Assembly: GCA_964019425.1 (NCBI GenBank)
Contig: OZ025796.1
Location: 124,001 to 188,000, forward strand
Reading direction: 5' to 3'
Source of the DNA: Flectonema sp. DT1601
Lineage: Eukaryota; Euglenozoa; Diplonemea; Diplonemida; Diplonemidae
Length of the DNA stretch: 64,000 nt
The number at the start of each line of letters is the position of its first letter. Within the stretch, counting starts at the first letter, position 1. This document shows positions 53,361 through 62,569 of this stretch, piece by piece. The notes beneath the pieces are model-generated. The model searched no databases. It had not been told where the DNA came from and saw only the letters and a list, made by a program, of their open reading frames with translations. The translations under genes and the position numbers were made by a program.

Positions 53361-53410
53361 CCGCCTAAGATGTAAGGCGGCCTATAAACCTTCAAACTAA
53401 AGGTTTTTTA
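53361..53410 (+). other. Pair of stem-loops between two genes
   Basis: Stem 1 is CCGCCT/AGGCGG (53361-53366 with 53375-53380, 8-base loop). Stem 2 is AAACCTT/AAGGTTT (53386-53392 with 53400-53406, 7-base loop), followed by more T. They lie in the 248-bp gap between the TFIIS-like stop and the receptor-kinase start. They could be a small RNA or a UTR structure on either strand. Confidence 0.35.
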
Positions 53411-53490
53411 AACTGAGAGGGCAAAAAAAAATACCTCGTTATTTAACTACCACGGATCGTACAAGAGAGAGAGTCAAAAAAAAAAATATT

Positions 53491-54774
53491 TTATTTTGTG
53501 AAATCGTCTGTCGTGTACTGTGAAAATGTTTCCGCTGATATGTCACCAGAAGCTAATCTGGAAGCAATTGATTGACTACCACCGAGTCCTTTTAGTAAGG
53601 ATTTCACGGTAGTTCTGTATTTCCCAGCAAGGTTTGATCCGCATGATGCCCAGAGCTGTTGTTCTATTTCTTCTCCTTTATCAGTTCCTCCTTCTCCTCC
53701 ACTTTCTTCAATTTGTTTTTGAAATCTGAGAGCGACTTCTCCTCTTACCCTCGAGATCTTCGCGTCTCTTACTGAGGTGTCATCTTTGGGACGCTTATCA
53801 GCTTGAGAATCGTCTTCGGCTGGTCGCTTGATCTGTTTTTTGTGTTATCTTAAGAGGAATAACAAAACAATAACTACAGTAGAATGAATACAAACCTTCT
53901 CAGCGCTCGGCTTGTCAGGACTCGGTGAAGGATGGCTCTCTTTTTTAACAGCCGGAGGCGTTGGAGGAGGATCGCTAGCCTTTGGAGCTTCGCTAACCTT
54001 TGGAGCTTCGCTAGCCTTTGGAGCTTCGCTATTACTTGTTGGGGGTGCTGGAGATTCTTGCAGAGGTGGGACGTAGTGAAGTGCTGACCCTGAAGGGATT
54101 CCTAAGTCAGTAAAGGTTAGAGTGAGGTCACTAATTCTACATCCATTATAAACAATACGACCAGCTTCATCAGGAAGTCCTCGACGGGTAGCAATAGCAG
54201 TGCGTAGTTGAAGGATTGTTGAGGACGATGATAAATTATGAATTTGAGGTTCACCACCAAACAGCTTAACAGTAATAGAGAACTTCTCATCCTCTACATC
54301 TCCGGCAGCGAATTGTGAAACTGTTTGACTGTCACTCGGAATGTGAGGTGACGATTCCACTGATGGTTTTGGCATCGCTGAAACCTCCGTTCCACTTGAT
54401 ACGATCTTTTCATCTTCATCATCATCATCATCACTGTCATTGGTTTTGATTATTTTAAGAGTTTTCTTGGGGGCACTTTTTTTCGCTGCTGCTTTCGCCT
54501 TTTTAGGTGCTGCCTTTGCCTTTCTCGGAGGTGAATCAGGATCTGGGTGTTCTGATAAAATGTGAGATTGAACTGCGTACCTGACTGGTAATCTATCGTC
54601 TTCTGGGATACTCATATCAACTTTAAATGTTTTATCACACATTGGACAGGTTTGAGATTCTTCACCGAACTCTTCAGAGTCAAGCGGATCTTCCTTTTCA
54701 AAGCTTAATTCAGACCCGGATGATGATGGGCTTCTCGCCCTTCTATTCCGACTACTTCTCACACGTGCGGGCAT
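53491..54774 (-). CDS. Zinc finger, ubiquitin-like and TFIIS central-domain protein, two exons
   Basis: Exons are 54774-53896 and 53832-53491, with a 63-bp intron (GTTTGT...AACAG), giving about 406 residues. A C2H2-type finger with a long spacer (CPMCDKTF ... HILSEH) is followed by an AK-rich basic stretch and an acidic run. A ubiquitin-like domain follows at about 166-236 (FSITVKLFGGEPQIHNLSSSSTILQLRTAI, GRIVYNGCRISD). A short APKASE repeat leads into the second exon. That exon encodes a TFIIS central domain (VALRFQKQIEES, EIEQQLWASCGSNLAGKYRTTVKSLLKGL, LASGDISAETF). In TFIIS the central domain contacts RNA polymerase II. The catalytic zinc ribbon of TFIIS is absent, so this is probably a regulatory relative such as the PHF3/SPOC type. 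The domain mixture is unusual. Confidence 0.75.
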
Positions 54775-55051
54775 TCTTTGTGATGCTGCTTTTTAGAAAT
54801 AGAATTGTTTGTTTCATCTTTAAGCGAATTCAAGAACAGCTGTAGTAATCTGTTAAGGTAGTTCAATAAAGAAAATAACAAATATAACAACGAAGAGAAA
54901 AAAAAGGGAATGAAAATGTGTAAATATCTTACAGGCAGAATGATCTGTAAAGATTTATTCTAGATTGGTGGAAAGAAGAAAGGCAGCCGAAAAGAGAACA
55001 AAGAAAACGTTCGATATAAGCGAAAAAAAAATGACATCAAAAAAAAAAGAC

Positions 55052-56743
55052 CTACAAGAGCCGTCTCCCGCTGCTATACCGAGCAGGTTTTGGTTGTCTC
55101 TCTTCTCGAAGTTTAGCAGCATGGTCATGACGACATTCAGGTACATGTTTCGCTTGTTCAAGAGCGATGATTTGTTTTCGCCTAATGTTCGCATGATGGA
55201 TCTTAGCAGACGGAGGTAGAGGGAGTAAAAGATGAGGGTCAAATTTAAATATTCTCGGCTCAGCCTTCGGCAGTACATCAGATCCTAAGTAGTCAGGAAA
55301 AACAGAATGAGATTGAAAACAAATAGAACTATTGACATGTTGTTTAGTGCAAGATTTCTTTTTTAGAATCTTCTGCGGAGGGACAAGATCACCTCCGCCA
55401 CCAGATGGTGGACGCCAACCAAGTCGGAGTAGTTTCCTTCGTTGTCGGTCTTCGTCGGTTTCAGCATCTCTGGTGAAGATGTTACCTCGACACCAAGCGG
55501 AGTCTTTATCTTCGTCATCACATATGTCTGCATCACAGCATGCTTCACTCACTACATATTCAAAGTCAGACGTGTGGGTGTTTAGGTCATCAGGTGGTGA
55601 GAATAACCCTCGTGGGATTCGTCGGGTTTTAAGGTCTTCAGTCATTGCAGCCAAGTAGTCGATTCCATGATATGAAAAAACTTTTTTATGAGATTCATTC
55701 CAATTAACGAGAGTCGGGTACAACACCCTCTCAATTGCTAGTAATCGCGGGTATGCTTGTTTTCGGAATTTTGCTTCCCGAAGTAACCTTTTGCTATCTC
55801 CAAAGAGTCGAAGGGGTGATTCAGCTGAGGCCTCGACGTCTTTTACTAAACCTAATAGTGCTTGTCTGTCTTCTATTAATCTCATTTTCTTTTTTACATC
55901 TTCCATGAATGTTTTTTTGTGTTCTTCTTCACTAAGAAGTTGTTCCTTTCTTTCAATCAAAACGTTCATAACATTCGTCGATGGTGATACCGCGCTGATT
56001 CCTTGACAGGCTTCCTTTTTAACGAGATTAAATGCCAGTTTATCAACTTTAGAATTGTCACTCCTCTGAGCATCGTCAGTGGTAACAAGATAACTAACTA
56101 ACTCATTAGCAAGTTGTTTTATTGTTTTTTGACGTTGATAACGTGTTTCGCACAAATCAGTTATTTCCGTTTCCAACAGCGATATAAAAGTTTGAGAAAC
56201 ACCATAAACACGTTCGTTATAAGAATAAGTGTTATTACTATTCTTCGTGATGGGAGGTAACTGTTCCTGTAGTTCTCTTATTAAACGATTTCTCTTTAAG
56301 AGGAGGTCGTCAATTTCTTGTTTTCGCTGATTCATTGTCTCTGTTAGCCTTTGAATTGAGACATCAAGTGATAGGACTATTTGTGTTAGGGACATCTTAT
56401 TCAAATTCTGATCAATAAAGCTATTAATATTTTCCAACATGTTGCAACAAATACTTATTGCCTCTTCTTTCTTTGCTGTTATCATTTTTCGTTGCCATTT
56501 TGCGTCTTGAGCTCCTTTTATTTGGGCTACAAGATCTTTCATGTCATCTAATTTTGGACGGACTATTTGAATTCGTTTTTCTTCTTCAAAATCGTCTTCT
56601 TCCCAAAGCATCCAAACTGTTTTTAGGGATGAGAGCATTTCAAGAATACAATTCTTACTTTTGGTGTTGTTGGTGTTGTTGTTTTTGCTATCTCCAAACA
56701 ACCAATCTGAAACGAGTAGTAAACTATCTTTCTCAAGAGACAT
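55052..56743 (-). CDS. MAP65/Ase1/PRC1-like microtubule-bundling protein
   Basis: About 563 residues from the ATG of MSLEKDSLL; the frame continues upstream without an ATG. The protein is mostly helical and charged, with coiled coil (LTETMNQRKQEIDDLLLKRNRLIRELQEQL). The best family evidence is the segment SPLRLFGDSKRLLREAKFRKQAYPRLLAIERVLYPTLVNWNESHKKVF. It follows the MAP65/PRC1 spectrin-domain pattern of R-rich RLLxEEKxRK followed by LPKLExxLxxxLxxWE and F. The C-terminal tail is basic, as in microtubule-binding members. Such proteins crosslink antiparallel microtubules in the spindle midzone or cytoskeleton. The identity is moderate, and another coiled-coil cytoskeletal protein cannot be excluded. 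Confidence 0.6.
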   Translation of the reverse strand: MSLEKDSLLLVSDWLFGDSKNNNTNNTKSKNCILEMLSSLKTVWMLWEEDDFEEEKRIQIVRPKLDDMKDLVAQIKGAQDAKWQRKMITAKKEEAISICCNMLENINSFIDQNLNKMSLTQIVLSLDVSIQRLTETMNQRKQEIDDLLLKRNRLIRELQEQLPPITKNSNNTYSYNERVYGVSQTFISLLETEITDLCETRYQRQKTIKQLANELVSYLVTTDDAQRSDNSKVDKLAFNLVKKEACQGISAVSPSTNVMNVLIERKEQLLSEEEHKKTFMEDVKKKMRLIEDRQALLGLVKDVEASAESPLRLFGDSKRLLREAKFRKQAYPRLLAIERVLYPTLVNWNESHKKVFSYHGIDYLAAMTEDLKTRRIPRGLFSPPDDLNTHTSDFEYVVSEACCDADICDDEDKDSAWCRGNIFTRDAETDEDRQRRKLLRLGWRPPSGGGGDLVPPQKILKKKSCTKQHVNSSICFQSHSVFPDYLGSDVLPKAEPRIFKFDPHLLLPLPPSAKIHHANIRRKQIIALEQAKHVPECRHDHAAKLREERQPKPARYSSGRRLL

Positions 56744-58712
56744 ATTATAATATACTTCCGCAGTCACAATCAAAAAGAAGAAGTTATTTACTTTCTAACT
56801 AAGGTGGTGATGTTGACGGTAATGGTGATACTCTGTTAGAAAATAATATTTAAATTTGAATTATTTAAATGTTTGTTTGTATTTTTTTTTAAAGTACTTT
56901 TGTTGTGTCAAATTAATCTTCCTTTTGTCATTTTACTATCCAGATTATTATTATTAAATTTTTTTTTTTTTTTTTTTCCTTCTTTTTTTTCCCTCCTCCC
57001 CACCTTTTTTTTTTTCCCTTCTTAACATGTTTTTTCCTCGTTGTAATTTTTTTTTTTAATTTATTTAATTTCTTCCTTCTCACTTGAAGGTTACGAAGAA
57101 ATATTTATGTGCGGAAAGAATCTGAAATTGTCAAACCGTTAAAACTACGAAGCACTAGGATGTCACATCGGGGGGTAGCAATAACCTACCAATTTGAAAA
57201 CACAAGAAAGAAATGGGGGAAACATAGTATAAAGAAAAGAGGGGGAACAAAAAAAAAAAAAAAAAAAAAAAAAACTGTCAATTTTGTTTCATTACTTCAG
57301 CGGTAAAGAACGACTGTTTTCACTGGTACAAAAAACAAAAAAAACTTTTAAAAAAAAAAAAAAGAAATAGTAATTGCTTCAAAATTATTTTTCCCTCAAA
57401 TTTTTTTTTCTTTTTCTTCTGTTTAACAAGAAGAGGTTGTTCAGTTACGATAAAGAAAAGAAAGGAGGGGAAAAGAGGAAAAGAAAAGGGAAAAAAAATA
57501 ACTTAATTATAACTGGGGGTTCGTGAAGGGTGGGGTAGGTAACATGCCCTTAGTATCAAACAAGTTTTTAGTGGAACGAAGATCCAAAAAAAAAAAAAAA
57601 AATTTAAAAAAAATTAAAAACAACACGGAAAAAAGTGGGCAAAAAAGTAACTCGTTTCATCCTTTCGGTTAACTATTAACTATTCATTTCCATTTTTTTT
57701 TTTTTTTTTTTAAATTCTTTTCCAAAATCTTACAGCAGCTAGCCACAACCAGCACGCCATGGAGACTTACGTTTCTTGTAGCCAGTATAATTAGTTTTTG
57801 TCTTTCATTATTCGCTTCTTTTTAAACAAGTAGTAGTACTACATCTACTTCAAAGGTCACCGCATTAACATTTTTTTTTTTTTTTTTGCCGACAGCAAAT
57901 TCTTAAACGGAAGCAGCATAGTCATTGAGTCTTGCAAGACTTTTGTAAGGTTGCGGGGCATCGAGGCAGGGATAAGACATAAAAATTGGGATATTAACTA
58001 ACATAAAGGTTCGTGAGAGCGGGCTTTCTTTGTTTGCTTTGTTTTCTCTCCTACTTCCACGCTCTTCTGTTTAAATGAAACATGTGTAGTAACTTGTTCA
58101 GCAACCTGCAGACACAACAGAAAAAAAAAAAAAAATCTTTTTCATAATTTGATATGAATAGCGTTTCTATATGTGAAACAATTCCTGAAGGTTCCAAAGC
58201 TACTCAAGAGACTTTTTGTGGCTATTGCTATTGCATTGCCAGAAAAAGGAAAATATTTTTAAAAAAAAAAAAGGGGGGAAAATAATAACTAACAAGACTT
58301 AAGTGTAAACTAGGATACGAGTCCCAGAGAGCAGCGGCACAGAAAGAATCGCAAAAAAGAAAGAAGAAAAAAAGGAAAATAGTAGCTTATAGCAGTATTA
58401 AATTAAAATTGAAAAATCCTTTCTTTTCCTAAAAAGGATTTTCTCGTCCTTATTACACAACGAGAGGGGGGACATTATTTTATTTTGTTTAATAAAAACC
58501 AATAGAAAATGTTGAAGACGAGTATACTTGTCCATCCCATGTTTGAAAATAAAGAGACAATCAATAGGAGACAAGTCCCACGTTACTGAAGTTCGCGATC
58601 AGAACGCCAACGTCATTTGTGTAGCTGCCCTAAAGGAGCGACTTCAAGCGCAGCTCATTCTTTCCTTTCCTTTTAAGTGTAATCAAAACAGTGCGGCTAC
58701 ATTACCTCACCG
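56744..58712. other. Gene-free spacer
   Basis: No supported gene is seen. It contains long T runs near 56960-56980 and A runs near 57250-57275 and 57585-57602. It should include the 3' UTR of the eIF4E-like gene on its right and the 5' leader of the MAP65-like gene on its left; a TAACTTCTTCTTTTTG tract just before the MAP65 ATG may be its acceptor tract. Confidence 0.5.
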
Positions 58713-61675
58713 CTAGAACTGTTGCTGAGGGAATGAGTAGCAACTGCTGCCTGGTGGTGGGTATGGTGGTGCTCCCTGTAGTGATGTTATATAAAACGAT
58801 CGAATCAATCACACAAGTAAACAACAACAACCAAATAATAATAATAATAATAACACATACGGGAGGAACAGCTACCATCGTCACTCCTGGCGGGGTGTTA
58901 AAAACCTGTTGAAATGGCTGCATCCCTGGTGCGAATTGTAAACCCTGTTTTATGTTAAAATGTGAAGAGATTCATAAACAACTCTTACAACCATTCTCAA
59001 CGACAGTAATCTGTGAAGAGTTACATCGCTGATGAAGTGATACTGAATTGAACCAACCCAGCTGTAGGTCTATTCACAACACATCTATTTAATTAAAACT
59101 AATCTACATACCTGCATAGGTGGAGTCAGAGACAAGTGCGGAGGTGTTGCCTTTGATTCCACGTCCTGCCCGATTCCCTGTAGCTGTGGCTGCGTTGATG
59201 CTCCAATTGGAAGAACACTAACCAAATGAGGCACCGCACTCGACTGAATAAAACCAGCATGGCCAGTCTTACTGATGTAAGGAACTCCTGTTTTAATTAT
59301 TTTCTATTTAAGTTTTTGTATATGAATATGAAAAAGGAAAACAAACACAAACCATTCAGCAGTGCTGGTGGTTCCATACTAGCAGTAGGTGGTGTATCCT
59401 TCGGGAAGAAAGCAGCAGCCTCGGGATTGAGATGCGGCTTGTCTTGATACTGAAGGTGAGAGAGTTGAGAAATTGGAGGTCCCAATGCAGGTGGTGACGG
59501 TAGGTCAGACTGGTATGAAGCCTGTGAGAGGGAAGGGCTGGTTGATCGGACGTGAGCAACATCAACACGGGGGTGAGGCGGAGGGGATTTTTGCTGCGGA
59601 GGACGAATATTTTGATCAGCGATAGGAATGCAAGACTCAGTAGCCATGGCTATAAGATCATCATCAGCTGACTGACTTTGTTTAACATCATAACCAACAC
59701 CTGGTTGTCCTTCACCAGTTCCCCAACTATTCATTGCCTGGGGTTGTACTTTAGAAGGATGTAGTTTACCATTTCTTAACAAAGTATATTCATTCTCACT
59801 AACTGACCCATCAGGTATGTCTTCACCAAGCCAGAATCCCTCAACTACTCCAACCTCACCTTTCCTTTGTTCATTACTGAATATAATTGTTCTTCGTTGC
59901 TTTCTGTTAAGTCCTGGAGGATATAAATAACCTTCGTGAATAAATGCACTGCTGCTGGATTTTCCTTGACCGTATCCTTTGCCTCTGCGTTCTGGAGGTG
60001 GGGAACGTCCATCTCTTGTAGTATTGTAGTAGTGAGCTTCAGCAGCGCCATTACCGCGGCGGCCTTCGTAAGAATAGTCTGAGCGACCTCCCTTGAAATC
60101 ACGATATCCCTTTCCTGTTCCTTTCTTTCCTCCAAAACGAGATCTATCACTCCACTCATCGTAGCTGTAATTATTATTAACAGGATTGTCCTGTTTCATA
60201 ATTGAGGTTACAGTATCCTTCTTAGCCCACATACTAGTTCCTGTTGTTCCAGAAGACATTTGAGTTACTTGAGCTGGTGCTGGTTTCCCTCTGCTACCGG
60301 AACTAGCATTAGCATTCCATGCAGGGGAGTCAGGGTTAAATGGTGAATCCGCCCAGCACTTTATTGGACTTGGACCTGCAGGAGGTACAAGTACTGACGG
60401 ATCTTTAGGTGATGTCTGTCCTCTACTACTACAAGGTGTACTCTTTTCAGATCCAACTGGTGTGAATACGGCAAACGATGACTTAGCAGTTGTCGTTTGA
60501 GGAACGAATCTCCTTGCAGAAAGAATAGGAATACAAGGGATGCAAAGAGTGCTTTGATTTCCTGAACGTGATCGACGACCAACTGTTGCACTGCGAGACT
60601 CGTGTCTTCCACGAGCTGGGGTGGGAGTAGCCTCGATTTTCGATTCAACAAGTTCTGGGTTAAGACATTTAATACCAGCCCTCTTAGCTTTAGCATTACT
60701 AGCGACTATCGGTGCCGGAGACACGACTTGTTCTTCAGTAGGTGCAGGCAACACTTGACGAAGTGATGTTTGATAACCTCCTGCAATAGGCGTCATGACT
60801 CCAAGTGTTCTCGTCGACATTATTCCAAAATAATTACTCACGTCAGCCTCGCCCAACAAGTCCTGTGACGTTAATGGCGGCGGGGCAGAATGAGGTCTTC
60901 TCCTGTCTATTAAGACACTGTAATCCAAACTGTCTCTAACAGGAGAATGCTCAACAACAGTACTCGTCAGGTTCTTTTTAATCTTGTTGTGGGGTTTGAA
61001 TAACAGCTGAACTCCTCCTAATTTCTTTTTTAACTGAAAACTCATCATATCTTCTAAGGCTTTGTCACGTGATCCCAGCCATATTTGTAGGGTGCATGAT
61101 GAGCCTTTGTTGCATATACCAACTCCATTTATTAGATCGGAACCTTCAAACTGACCAGCAACAACTGCGAGGGTGACATCCATCCAGAGATTTGCGGTGT
61201 TCATTTCGTCTGAAATTAATGCTGTGAAGTGACCTCCAACTTTGTTTGGTTCATCTTCCCATCTTGGTCTAATTTTATTTTTAAATAAGTAGTGCGATGT
61301 TCCCTTTTCTTTAGGGAGTCCTAATGCTTCAAACCAATCCCAATATGATCTAATTTGATTAAATGAACCCAAATCCTTTAATTCCTGGTGTTCAGATCCG
61401 GGCCATGTTGTAATCCAGAAGGACCAAACCTTATCTAAGAATTCCGATGACCCCCATACTTTTGATGTTGGTGTTCTGGTGCTTACAGCCGGAGTGATAT
61501 CCAACGTTGCTAGCAGTCTTTCTTCAAGCATTCTAGGCGATAGTGGTCTCACGACATCTAACGATCTTGCTTTAGTTGCTGTTGTTGGAGCACTTTGAGG
61601 TATTTGTGAATACAATCCTTCTTCAACATCAGCAAAGCAATATCTTCCCTTATCATATCCAGGTGTTTGAGACAT
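58713..61675 (-). CDS. eIF4E-family cap-binding protein with a very long C-terminal extension, four exons
   Basis: Exons are 61675-59353, 59287-59112, 58944-58861 and 58775-58713, giving about 881 residues. All introns are short (65, 167 and 85 bp). The eIF4E fold lies at about residues 75-240: VWSFWITTWPG, the cap-binding loop RPRWEDEPNKVGG (matching PMWEDEKNKRGG), NLWMDVTLAVVAGQFE and GVGICNKGSSCTLQIWLGS. Downstream are roughly 640 residues of low-complexity sequence rich in S, P, G and Q. These include an RGG/YG-rich stretch (GGKKGTGKGYRDFKGGRSDYSYEGRRG), a conserved-looking block (LYPPGLNRKQRR) and a proline/glutamine-rich end, PYPPPGSSCYSFPQQQF. It probably binds capped mRNA and nucleates granules or represses translation. 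The size far exceeds the usual 200-250 residues. Confidence 0.85.
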
Positions 61676-62569
61676 TACTATTGTCTTTTTTGTTTTTTTT
61701 CTCGATGTTTATAAATGAAGTTTTCGAATTTACCGATGAAAGAAAATCCCGTTTGCTTTTATATTTTTTTTTTTTTTTTTTCTTTGGTTTGTTGTAGTTT
61801 TTTTTTTTTTTTTTTTTTTTTGCTGCTTATATTTGTATTCCCGTGGAAAAATAAATCCTCAGTTCATAGTTACTATTTTAATGTGTGGGTTTTAGTGGGT
61901 AACTTTTTCCCCTGTTTATGAAAAATATGAAATTAGTTAGAATTAGTTTATGAGATAAAAAAGAAAAATCATCATTATGATGTTCCATAAAAAAACACAC
62001 TTGGACGTGAAATTCGTAATAATTTCAGCAGAACTAATCTTTTCAAAAAAAGATTTTTTTTTTTTTTTTTTTTTTTTTTGATAAAAATCGAGTTTATCAA
62101 TGCTGGTGGTTAGTATTACAAACAAATAATGGTTGGCTTTGGTATTTATTTTGTATCCCATTTAACATAGTTCCCCTATATCAATGAACACGCGTTACCA
62201 ACTAATGAGTGTTACTTAGTTACATTGATGGGGGTGAAACTTTGCCAAGGTGAAAACATAGATATTAAAAACAAGATTAATATCAAAAGTACATGACTGA
62301 AAAGAAATATTTGTAGTTGTTAATCAAAGAAAAGGTACGTTTAGAACATAAAAAAGGGAACATCTTTTGTCTTATTGACCAGAAGACGTTGTCCAATCTG
62401 ATGTTGATGAGAGGAATAATGAAGGTTTCCACTCATAAAAACAGATTTATCGATTTCGGTTAGCTAGTTGGTATTAATAGTTGTCAGTCAATCAAAAAAA
62501 AAAGAAAATCAAATGCAAAAATTCGTAGGACATCAAACAAAATGGTTGGTTTCTTAGGGTAGACATTGG
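61676..62569. other. Intergenic spacer
   Basis: No gene is seen. T runs lie near 61767-61783 and 61798-61820, and a run near 62055-62080, upstream of the eIF4E-like gene. Confidence 0.5.

Noticed and set aside
57109-57306. Plus-strand 65-codon frame near a poly(A) run
   Set aside because: Low-complexity lysine end encoded by the homopolymer; no other support.
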